A DNA stretch of 64,000 nucleotides from contig NC_052118.1 of NCBI RefSeq assembly GCF_012273895.1, positions 1,054,001 to 1,118,000 of the forward strand, given 5' to 3'. The stretch comes from Zerene cesonia. Taxonomy: Eukaryota > Arthropoda > Insecta > Lepidoptera > Pieridae. Below, one piece after another: positions 24,140 to 34,275 of this stretch. How positions within the stretch are numbered: the first letter of the stretch is position 1; every line of letters begins with the position of its first letter. The notes under the pieces are model-generated. The model had not been told where the DNA came from and did not search any database. It worked only from the letters and a program-made list of their open reading frames with translations. Both the position numbers and the translations under genes were made by a program.

Positions 24140-26014
24140 ATGATAACACGCAGATGGTTCCACCCTTCTCTGAATGGCGTGGATGCAGAAAAACTTCTCT
24201 TAGATCGCGGTCGGGACGGATATTTTCTTGCTAGACCTAGCACAAGCAATAAAGGTGACTTCACATTGTCTGTAAGAAGGGGCACCGAGGTAACTCATAT
24301 AAAAATACAAAATAATGGCGAGTTTCTTGATCTCTATGGTGGAGAAAAGTTTGCCACTTTATCAGAGCTTGTTCAATACTACATGGATAATCAGGGCCAG
24401 TTGCGTGAAAAGAACGGAAGTATAATACGGTTAAAAACGCCGCTGAACTGCGCAGATCCGACAACCGAGAGGTGGTATCACGGTCAACTTACCGCCAAGG
24501 AGGCAGAGAGAATGATGTTAGAAAATGGTAGGAGTGGCTCATTCTTAGTCAGGGAATCGCAGAGGCAACCGGGTGATTTCGTGCTCTCGGTGCGTACGAG
24601 AGACCGAGTTACACACGTCATAATTCGACGAAGCGACAATAAATATGACGTGGGCGGAGGACAGCAATTTGACGATCTTGTTAGCCTTATCGAACATTAC
24701 CGCAACTACCCTTTGGTTGAAACAACTGGCGACGTTCTGAGACTCATTCAACCGTTTAATGCCACTCGCATACAAGTACAACACTTCCATACGCGCGTAA
24801 AACAGTTACAGAAAGAAAACGAGGGTCCAATAGAAAGTATGGCTTATAAACAAGGGTTTTGGGAAGAATTCGAAACATTACAAATGATGGAAAACCTGCA
24901 GTTATTCGATAGAATGGAAGGCTCGAAACCTGAGAACATAAGAAAAAATAGATACAAGAATATAATTCCATTCGATCACACTAGAGTCATTTTGAAAGAT
25001 ATTCCTGCAGATGCACCGCCAGGGGCAGATTACATCAACGCCAATTATATTCGGTCCGATTTTATCGACACTACAGCCGACTCGCAAGATACTAACGGTA
25101 CCTATGAGAATACACTTCACGGATCATCGAAAATTAAAGACAAATCTTCACCTGTTCATACACCTGTCATAATAACCGAAGAAACTCCTAGCGAGACTGG
25201 AAAAACAAATGGAACATATAAAATTACGAAAATGGAACCGGCAATTCTCCGTTCAACACAAAATATTATAAACGCATTAGGTCAAAAGAAGGTTCAGAGA
25301 AACATTGTAAATGGTGATCCAGAAAATGTCTACAGTAAATTGTACATTGCCACACAAGGCTGCCTTTCAACTACCATTTATCAGTTTTGGTCTATGATAT
25401 GGCAGGAAGACGTACGCATCATAATTATGACAACGAAAGAGATTGAGCGTGGAAAAGTGAAATGTGAGCGCTATTGGCCTGAGCTTAATAAAACTGAAGT
25501 AATAAAAAAATACACTATTTATAATGAGTCAGAATCTTCCACACAAGATTATACGCTCCGAAGATTCGTGGTCACCCGAAAAGATGAACCAGATGTTAAG
25601 CGAACAATTTATCATTTTCATTTCACTGCTTGGCCAGATCATGGGGTGCCCTCGGAACCCGGTCGCGTTTTAAACATATTGCTGGACGTAAACTTTAGAT
25701 TGCAACAGATAATGACAGGGGAGGCACCTCCCGAGCAGGCCGTAGTTTGCGTGCACTGTTCAGCAGGTATTGGTCGCACTGGAACTTTCATCGTCATCGA
25801 CATGATTTTAGACCAAATTAGGAAAGAAGGGTTCGACTGTGAAATAGATGTTCATCGTACCGTGCAGATGGTGAGAGATCAGCGTTCGGGCATGGTACAA
25901 AACGAAGCTCAGTACAAATTTATATATATGGCCTTGTTAGAGTTTATCGAAACTGAAAAGCAACGAGTGGGTATGGTAGCCCCCGAGCCGGCGCCCGACT
26001 CGCCGCGTATATGA
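24140..26014 (+). CDS. csw: Corkscrew / SHP2-type protein tyrosine phosphatase, single coding exon
   Basis: 624 residues. The start MITRRWFHP aligns with the start of SHP2. An in-frame TAA at 24068 precedes it if the leader is unspliced. The N-SH2 domain covers about residues 1-104, with phosphotyrosine-binding Arg32 in FLARPS. The C-SH2 covers about 112-215 (GSFLVRES). The PTP domain runs about 245-610, with WPD-loop Asp500 and catalytic Cys540 in HCSAGIGRTGTF. An insert of about 90 residues (309-400) interrupts the PTP domain, at a position comparable to the known insert of Drosophila Csw. It acts downstream of receptor tyrosine kinases to promote Ras/MAPK signalling. The C-terminal tail is only about 15 residues, without tyrosines. 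No intron interrupts the coding region, unlike all long neighbours. An alternative end may use a donor at 25971. Confidence 0.95.
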   Translation: MITRRWFHPSLNGVDAEKLLLDRGRDGYFLARPSTSNKGDFTLSVRRGTEVTHIKIQNNGEFLDLYGGEKFATLSELVQYYMDNQGQLREKNGSIIRLKTPLNCADPTTERWYHGQLTAKEAERMMLENGRSGSFLVRESQRQPGDFVLSVRTRDRVTHVIIRRSDNKYDVGGGQQFDDLVSLIEHYRNYPLVETTGDVLRLIQPFNATRIQVQHFHTRVKQLQKENEGPIESMAYKQGFWEEFETLQMMENLQLFDRMEGSKPENIRKNRYKNIIPFDHTRVILKDIPADAPPGADYINANYIRSDFIDTTADSQDTNGTYENTLHGSSKIKDKSSPVHTPVIITEETPSETGKTNGTYKITKMEPAILRSTQNIINALGQKKVQRNIVNGDPENVYSKLYIATQGCLSTTIYQFWSMIWQEDVRIIIMTTKEIERGKVKCERYWPELNKTEVIKKYTIYNESESSTQDYTLRRFVVTRKDEPDVKRTIYHFHFTAWPDHGVPSEPGRVLNILLDVNFRLQQIMTGEAPPEQAVVCVHCSAGIGRTGTFIVIDMILDQIRKEGFDCEIDVHRTVQMVRDQRSGMVQNEAQYKFIYMALLEFIETEKQRVGMVAPEPAPDSPRI

Positions 26015-27542
26015 TGCCGACAGATGCCTAGAGTAGGTGATGTAAGGAAAACCGCTATTAAAAGCTTTATAAATAGAAAATACTATAAGATCTTAGAACA
26101 TAAAGGTCCAAGGCGCTAATAAAACAAATGACTAGACTTTACTTTTGAATCTTTTCTAGTGATACATTGTTTTAGATTTACTTAATTAGTACACAATAAA
26201 AAGGTGGATGTATCATTTATTTATCAATGTTATAATATATAAGTTAAAGACGTTTATGTTTAACGTGTCTATATTTTGTCAACAATTATTTGTTAAAATT
26301 GAAAACGAAATTTATAAAAATATTATTCTATGGGCTTTTTCTTAAGTAACAAGAGGCACTGAGTAGTTGATATAGCTTTATGTAAGTAGCCCATTTCGAA
26401 ATATTTTATTTTCCTCTGAGAGTATAAATAAGTGTTGAATGCATATTGAAATGTGCATTTTTTCATAATTTATGCAGTAGAAGAAATATTTAGTATAGTA
26501 TGGGAAAATAAAATAACTAATTGATGGTGATTGACTATATAAAAAATACATATTAACATAGGAATGGAGACCTGACAATGTTTCAAATTATTGCTTTAAC
26601 GTAATACAAACTGAAGTCCGGAGGTTGACTTCAAAGTGATCTCGAATTGGTTCTTGAATTGGACAGAGTATATTTCCTTTCAGTTTAAAGATTCTAAATG
26701 GCAAATTATGTAGGATTATGAAATCATAATCAGTGTGTTTTGAAAATTAAATAATGATGTGGTAAATTGCCTCATCCGATCTTACAAATGAACTTAAATA
26801 TAAAGTAGTTAAGATAAAGCTTTCATAGGTGCAAAAAAATATTTTTTTAACAAATAGTATCTGTAGCATTGTTTGGGTGAGGCAAAATATGTGTGTTTGG
26901 CAAAAATACCTCAAAATTACGAATATGTATTTTAATTTGTTTAACTTTTATGCTTCGGTTAACTCACAAATGAATTTTTATCCCTTTGATAATATTGTTT
27001 ATTCTATCAGCTGATTTGCTATATTATTAATGTTTTATTATTTCTTATCTATATTATATATAATAAATGAGGTGCTTTTATGTGAAGTAACACCCTGAAT
27101 CATGGGTGGAGGTGCGCAATATTTTTAGGAATATTTTTATTTCTAGTAGTTGGTATCATGCATATTATTTATCTTTTAAATAGTGATTGTTTCAAATTCG
27201 ATGATTTTAATTGATGGTATTAACAAAACACAATTCCTGTTTTATCTATTTTGACTAGAGATTTATTGAATCTTTAATTAAATGAAAGTGCAAAGTACGC
27301 AAAGAAATATTAGTCTGATATATTTATGTCTCGTTTTAAAACATTCACTATTTAAAAGATAGTTATTTTACGTTGTTGGCATTTTTTTATTTATAATGTA
27401 TTCCAATATTGCAGCAGAGCTTAAGAATTTTACATAAAAATTGAAAGAAAACAAATTTTGTTGTCCGCAAAAGATATATGTTGTGTTATATAATATAATA
27501 ATGAATAAAATGTGATATTGTATTAAACTGAGTTGTTTTACT

Positions 27543-27770
27543 TTAAGCATCACTATCACACTAATATTATAAATGTGAAAGTTTGCTTGTTTGGATGTTT
27601 GTCCTTCAATCACACTGAAACTACTGAACGGATCTTGATGAAATTTGGTATAAAGACTGGGTATGAGCTGACTTCGGTGATAGGATACTTTTTATGCTAA
27701 ATAAATCCCTCCCTTGGAATAAAACAAGAGCCTTGATATCCGGGCGGAGCCGGGATTAGCGTCTAGTATA
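27543..27770. repeat. Old retroelement fragment
   Basis: CACACTAATATTATAAATGT ... TACTGAACGGATCTTGATGA ... CGGGCGGAGCCGGGATTAG. This is the typical 3' part of a lepidopteran non-LTR or SINE family. The class is inferred from the characteristic wording of the repeat. Confidence 0.55.
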
Positions 27771-28711
27771 TCATAAATATAGATAGGTTATAAAATATGA
27801 GAAAACAATTATTTCAATAATAATTTATTGCTTAAATACATTGACAAAACTGACAACTAGACTTAACATATGTATTGAAGCTACAGTCCAAAGCAAAAAC
27901 TAGGCGTCTATTAGGAAGAGTTCCAATGAGCGTAGGTAGACAATAAACTTTGAATATTACAGCTGTTAGTTTTAATAAATGTAAACATATATACAACACC
28001 TCAGCCATTTTTTTACTACCTTTCAATAGGCAAATATCTAACTAAGTCTATTTGTGTATAGTTTAGAGATCATAGAAATAAAAATATATTGAATAAAAAT
28101 TTCAATTAAAACCTCTTGGCATCCAAAGGTGACTGGCCTTTTGATGCCAAGAATTTTTAATCTAGTAAAATTGTTTTCATTATGTTTATATTTAAATATT
28201 ATAAGATGTTGAATTTAATGACAAATACTTATCATATAATTTATTGAGAGGGCATTGAATTGCTATACATTAATTTATTAATTTAATAACTTAATATGAA
28301 CTCTGTTTGAATATGCTTATCTCAAAATTACCAGACCAATTTCAAAAATTCTTTCACCATCAGAAATGTATGTGTTCTCAAGAGTACTAAACTGTTTACC
28401 ATGGGTGGATCAAGGGCACAGCTAGTAAATTAAAAAATGGAGATCTACTCAAAGTTTAGACACTGTTAAATAACTGCTACTGAACACTAAAATTTAAGAT
28501 AAAATGACATTTATCCATAATATATTTACTAGTCATATTACCTTGTTAGCAACAATATACCGATTTTTTACTTTAGATGCAATGTAAGGTGTTTTGTACC
28601 TAATCTGAGAATAATTGTCCCCATGAACTCTACAATAATAAACACTCAAAAATAGTATTTTATTGTTATAACCACACTTGGAAACATCCAACATTTTTCT
28701 TTATTTTTCAG

Positions 28712-28776
28712 AACAACTTGAAGAGCTGATCCCAAACATAGTGGATGAATTATATTCAATGACTTTAAACAATTAG
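28712..28776 (+). CDS. Candidate alternative last exon (possibly of corkscrew)
   Basis: A strong acceptor (TTTATTTTTCAG) is followed by 2 nt and 21 codons reading QLEELIPNIVDELYSMTLNN then TAG. It needs a phase-1 donor. Corkscrew has a GTATGG site in phase 1 at 25971, just after its PTP domain. Joining there would replace the last 14 residues with Glu plus this sequence across a 2.7-kb intron. No other upstream donor with coding context was found. It may also be a chance frame. Confidence 0.3.
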
Positions 28777-28846
28777 GTACAAAACATTACTTGCAACCTA
28801 CTCCTTATTTATAAATTTATCCTATTTTTATAATAACAATCTATCT

Positions 28847-29552
28847 TTAATCATCATTGTTTACTTGAATCTCTTCAAAGCCTTCAGCTTCATTCACTAA
28901 AGCCCTCTCCAAAATCACTCTACCTTCTTTGTATCTGTAATTTAAATATTTTTTACATTATTATTAAGCTTGTGAGTATTCTCTTAAATTTACTAAAAAA
29001 CAAATAGGGAGTACCTCTGATTCTCCTCAGTAGCAAACTCATATACCCATCCAAGTTTGGTGCAGCAGTTTTTGCAAGAAACATCGCGTACCATGTGTCG
29101 CCCAGTGAGCATCACACGGTCTTGCACCTCGGAATAAACTAGGTTCACCACTTTGTGAAAAAGAAAAGCACGACCTATACAAATAAAATAACAGTTAAGA
29201 TTTAAGTATTGTTTTTAGTCATTCAAAATCACAAAGGTGTACACGAAAACTTGCAGATTCATTAATAAAAGCTCTAATGACATGTATAACTTGAAAGTAA
29301 TCTCATTCTGAAATATTATCCTATTGCTTTTGATGAAATACTACGAACAACAACAATAAATCGATAGTTTTATTTATCGACGTTAAGTAAAATTTCTTCA
29401 ATGTCGACTTACATCTACGTAACAAAGGACGTACCTGTAGCACCAGTGAATCTAGTACTTATAAGCTCTGAACGATTCGTTAAAACAACATCGCAGGCTG
29501 CGCAGAGAAATAAGCGAGCGCCACCGATGTGGTCCAGAAAAATTTTGCCCAT
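28847..29552 (-). CDS. YPEL5: Yippee-like 5 protein, 3 exons, 121 residues
   Basis: Exons 29552-29435, 29174-29015, 28934-28847. They give 366 nt and exactly the 121 residues of vertebrate YPEL5. It is a zinc-binding Yippee/Mis18-type fold with paired cysteines in LFLCAACDVVL and VSCKNCCTKLGW. The C-terminus ends acidic (EEIQVNND, then a final Asp). YPEL5 is reported to associate with the CTLH/GID ubiquitin ligase (RanBP9/10), and it is nearly invariant in animals. It is divergent from TBC1D19. Confidence 0.95.
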
Positions 29553-30031
29553 TTTTCTTTTGTAGATATAAATTCTTCACTGCAATATTTAACTAAACAA
29601 AAATATTTTGATCAAGTTGTCACTATACAAAAGAAAACACTATGACGTTGATGTGACGTATTGCCTTTGTTTTGACTTTGACGCCGTCGAAATACCAGCT
29701 GAGATTATGTGACGTTTGAGAGCAATAGTCAATCAGTAAAAGTTAAAAAAATGTACAAGGAAAAGGACAATGGACCATAAAGAGACCACTTTCTAAATTC
29801 TAAATAATTTGATAATTTATTTATATTAAAGAATCATTGTATCTTGTACAGTGAGTAATGAACGATAGTTGCTGGTTGTTCATAGGTACTAATAAAATTC
29901 GTAATGCACAAAGACAAATTTCGTTGCCATAGCGATAAAATGACGGAAAATACTTTTGTTCAAAAAAATAAATAAAGTCCAAGCTTTATATTTTATTTGT
30001 TTAATATCTTTATTTTTAGTCAAAAAACAAA
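29553..30031. promoter_or_regulatory. Divergent promoter interval YPEL5/TBC1D19
   Basis: 479 bp separate the two start codons. A TTTTGACTTTGACG stretch and several CG dinucleotides lie near 29670-29700. An exact initiation site cannot be assigned. Confidence 0.5.
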
Positions 30032-33000
30032 ATGGACAATATAAAAGAAGATGCTATTCATCACACAGCAATGAAATTGGCGGAAGAATTAAAAAATCTG
30101 GCTATATATAAATCATTTTATAGTGATGTTCAAGTAAGTTCTGAAGTAAATTATAAGAATAATATGAAATGTTTTGTTTAATTACTACGCTTTTTATTTG
30201 TAGAAATTAGTTTCGTTGCCAAACGTGAAAAAGGAAGATTTTAAGCAGACACTACAACAAGCAATGAAAGAAAAAGGCTTGGATACAAAACTAAGGAATA
30301 CTGTGTTCCATTGGGTTCGGACACAAAACAAACAAAATGTTAGTAAATAAATTTAACCCTTGTTCTTAAACAGTAGTAATTCTATATTTACATGAATAAA
30401 TTATTCATATTCATATAATAATAATTGACGTAATTGAGTAGAACTGGTACATCAGGCTAAGTACGTAGTAATCATAGAAGACTATGTTTTTCTACTAATA
30501 TTATAGTAAATTTTATTTATTTATAAATGAATTAATTTTCATTTAAAACAAAACTTTTGAGATTTTTTATGTCATAACGGGCAACTGAGCTAGTGACTCG
30601 CTCGAAGGTGAGCGATCACCAGCGCCCATGAACATTCGCAGAGGTAGTGCTTCTGCGAATGCGCTGGCCGCTTTTAATAGGTACGGGATACGGAAATGAT
30701 TGACGACTGGAAAGATTGATTGGAATGAGAAGGGTGAGGAAAAGGAAACTTGACTTCGACTCCCCCACTAACCCACGAAACACAGCAGCATGCTACTATT
30801 TCACACCGATTTTCTGTGGGGGTGTGGTACTTTCCCTCCTGTGTGCTTACTCGAAAATAAAACGTTCGCTCGCTCGCCTGCACGAGTTGGCCAATTACCA
30901 AACTATCGTATTTCCACTCTGGAGTCTGGAGTGTGTACAAAGTTTCATGTATAACTTTAAAAAACATCTTAGTTAGAGCTATTTTTTTCCTAGAAACTAG
31001 ATCCATTGACGTCCCTATCAAAAGCCAGCGCTCAATGGGAAAAACGAATCCACAAGTCTTTAAACTCCATGTGTTCGGATTTAGAGACGTCGTTAGCTAA
31101 AGTGCGGCCACAAAGTGAACAGGAGGAGCTGACTGAGAAGTGGAACGAGCTTAGTACTTATAACTTAGGTTAGCTTAACTTGATTGCTTACTTGTAACAG
31201 GATTAAGCGAAATTAAAGTGAACTCCTGTTCTAGGGAGCTAAAAAGGAGAGTTTTGAGAGTTTGTATTATAGGTAATTAGATATATTTTATGATTTATCA
31301 GGCACGTTCACGACATTCATTATATATGAATGTTTTGTTATTTATTTTGCCACAATTGAAAAAATATATATAAACTTTTGAAAAAGGTAACATAAACTTT
31401 TCTCCAACTATCGTTTCCAGATTTATCAAAATACAGACCTGTATATGCGCCTAAAGATTTTTTAGAAGTTTTACTAACGTTATCTGGTTACGTTCCATAC
31501 ACGAAAGAGTAAGTACTAAAATAGAAGAATGAATCTATAGACATTTTTCTTTTTTATAAAAATATTTGTAAACCTTCCAGAGACGAACCCAAATGGGAAT
31601 TTGCTCATCTACCTCTTCAAGTTAAGAATTTAGATCAATTGGTGAGTAGTTTTAGCTAGATTATGTGTGGATCATAATAAACTTGGTTTATCGGGTATAT
31701 GCCCGTAAATAAACGAATTGCAATTAATTCCTAATTAACCAACATTCTCGAAAAAGAACGGAGGCTCTCCATTAGTAGCGCATTTTTTTTTAAATGATGA
31801 AGCCATGCGGTCATAATTTTCGGTACTAAAAATTCTTATTTTTTAGCGTAAAATATACATAGAATGGTCGAACGGAGAACCGTTGTTGGGTGTTAATCCT
31901 AATATGCCCAGTTCAGTGCCGGGTTTCCCAACTTTAGAAGCAGAAAGAATTGGCCTAGGTGAAAGGGTGGCTGCATTAGGATATGCTCCAGTTATCCAGG
32001 AGTATTTAAAGAAGGGTAGTCCTCAATGCCTCCGAGCTAAGTTGTGGACACAAGTTCTAGGAGCTGAGATTTCATCTCAAGTGAGGTTTTACTCTATATT
32101 TGAGATTACTTATATTAAAAATAAAGCACCTGCTGTTTCAGTGACTTAATTATCACACAAGAGCCGTTTCCCTCCAAACCCTTTATTTAGCCTCCATTTT
32201 TTTTTTACTTACTTTTAGCAAGTGTCATATTTCAACCGATTGAAAAAGAGCGTATTAGAAGTCGATTTGATGATCGACAAGTTAATTTTCAAAGACGTAC
32301 AGCTGACTGCCTCGAATGATGATCAGTATTTTGTTTTTGAAGATTTGTTATATCAGGTAAGAAACTACATAATGTTATTAAATGTTTAGTTTAATTTATT
32401 TAATACAATTTGAAATAACAATAATAAAACATTTGCATTTGAAAACTTTAAAACATTCAGGTAATGCTTTGTTTCTCTCGAGACTGCGAGGTAATGCAGT
32501 ATCTGAAAGGGTGTATCGGAAACCCACTCAATGTCACTATTAAGGGCAAACAGACTTCTGCGGATAGTGTTACTGTGTTTCCGCCGAGTGGTATCATACC
32601 TTTTCATGGTTTTACGATGTATGGTAAGACTTATTCATGCATTTTTATGACCTAGATTTTTCTATAATGCTGCCATATTTAAACTGTTGTCAGTTACGAG
32701 TTTAAAAAATTACCACAATGCGTTATTGAGATTGTAGTGATATTTTTTGTCTATAATAATTCAAATTTAGAACTCTTATTTCAGCAACACCGTTTTGTTA
32801 TTTGTATGATGACCCCATGCAATTATACTTCATATTTCGAGCATTTTACATCCGTTATTGGCATAAACTTCATTATATTTCTACTCATCCACAGGTAACG
32901 CTTTGAATTGTGAAATATTTAAACGTCGATTTTTTTCACGAAACCAATATTTTCATTTCTAGGGTATAGTGTCGCTATGCTTATTATATGAAAGATTGTT

Positions 33001-33762
33001 GGAAGCAAATGAACCGCTGCTGTGGATTCATTTTAGGAACATTAATGTAAATCCGTGAGTATGCATTTGAATTATTATTTACTAGCTTCTGCCCGCGGCT
33101 TTGCACGCGTTAAATTCGGAGTAGACTAATAGATGTTAGTATACACATAAATCTTCTTCTCTTTAAAAAAAGACCATCAAATCCGTTGTGTAGGTTTAAA
33201 GATTTAAGCATACATACATAAAGACAGGCGCGGGAAGCGACTTTGTTTTATACTATGTAGTGATTTACAAGCTTTCCGCCTGCGGCTTCGATCGCGTAGT
33301 CAAAAAAATTTCCCATGGAAATAAATATTTCACCCTGGTAAAAAAGTATGTCAATCTCATGACTTTCCAAATAAAAAAAAACAATTATCTAATCGCTCCG
33401 TTACGACGAGGAAATAATAGAAATAAATAAACGAAACAGACTTCAGTATAATATAAGTAAGGAATAATTTGCAGTATCTTGTTATGATTTATATATTTTT
33501 TTTCAGAATTAGAGTGGTTTTCAAATGGATAATGCGTGCATTCAGTGGTCATTTACCGCCGGATCAACTGTTGTTGCTCTGGGACGCCATTTTGGGGTAC
33601 GATTGTCTTGAAATACTGCCATTATTAGCCGTGGCAATACTGAGCTTTAGAAAAGAGAATATTTTTCAAGTGAACACTTTACAAAATGTTGACGCGGTTT
33701 TAGCGGATCTGTCGACTATTTCTGTTATTCCACTTTTACAACTGGCTTTAATGAAGCCGTAA
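30032..33762 (+). CDS. TBC1D19: TBC1 domain family member 19, 11 exons, 517 residues
   Basis: Exons 30032-30133, 30204-30338, 30994-31168, 31421-31508, 31581-31641, 31847-32080, 32219-32356, 32461-32623, 32785-32894, 32963-33054, 33507-33762 (TAA). Together 1554 nt. The N-terminal half is helical, and the C-terminal half is a TBC (Rab GTPase-activating) domain (GYAPVIQEYLKKGSPQCLRA, GIVSLCLLYERLLEANEP, DQLLLLWDAILGYDCLEI). The expected catalytic IxxDxxR arginine segment of typical TBC domains is replaced by NRLKKSVLEVDLMIDKLIF, so GAP activity is doubtful. The length is close to human TBC1D19 (526). Intron 2 carries a 400-bp repeat. Confidence 0.93.
30565..30960. mobile_element. Interspersed lepidopteran repeat in TBC1D19 intron 2
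   Basis: GGTGAGCGATCACCAGCGCC ... TTCTGCGAATGCGCTGGCCG ... CACGAAACACAGCAGCATGC ... TTTTCTGTGGGGGTGTGG. I recognise this wording as a widespread lepidopteran SINE-like repeat. Antisense open frames across it are not genes. Confidence 0.6.
33080..33450. repeat. Old retroelement fragments in TBC1D19 intron 10
   Basis: CTAGCTTCTGCCCGCGGCTT at 33085 and CTTTCCGCCTGCGGCTTCGA at 33270 start two adjacent fragments. The first resembles 660-860. Confidence 0.5.
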
Positions 33763-34275
33763 TGATACTTAACGCCGTAGCTGTTGTGCTATATGGCTTT
33801 GGAAGTGGAATTGATGATTGTTTTCAATTTTTGTTGTTACACTATTTAAACACATTATTTTGACTTTTATAATCATTGAATCAATAAAATAATTATTGTA
33901 TTACTGAGATGTAATTGTCTCGTTTGTTGCTAAAATTTATATTTCGTAATTACGTGTTTGTAGTTCTTTATTTTCATTTGTTAAGCTAACTTCGTTTTTT
34001 TTAATGTTGCAACACTGTAGAAAGTTATTTGTTTCGCAATCAGCTTTTTATAATATTGTTACTAGTTGAAATAGTTGTTGTTAATCTTTGATCATGTATC
34101 GATAATGTTTTTAAAATGATTTATTTTGTAGATGTTTACTGTAATAAAAAAAGTTACATTTATACGGCGTTTCATTTTATTCTCCCATAGTAACATTGCA
34201 GTAGCAAAATAAAGAGGTTTTGTCAATAAGAGACAGATGTTTGATAAAACATGTTTAATATATAAAATAACATTA
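33763..34275. other. Tail-to-tail spacer TBC1D19/ALKBH8
   Basis: 513 bp with AATAAA at about 33886 for TBC1D19. No gene is seen. Confidence 0.6.

Larger units (their letters stand above)
26015..28846. other. Corkscrew 3' UTR and intergenic spacer
   Basis: AT-rich. It holds an old retroelement fragment at 27543-27770, a hairpin at 28115-28151, a weaker repeat fragment at 28300-28435 (CCATGGGTGGATCAAGGGCA) and the candidate terminal exon at 28712-28776. No independent gene was found. The YPEL5 3' UTR enters from the right. Confidence 0.55.

Noticed and set aside
30674..31021. 115-codon minus-strand frame
   Set aside because: It crosses the interspersed repeat and the antisense of a TBC1D19 exon, with no conserved domain.
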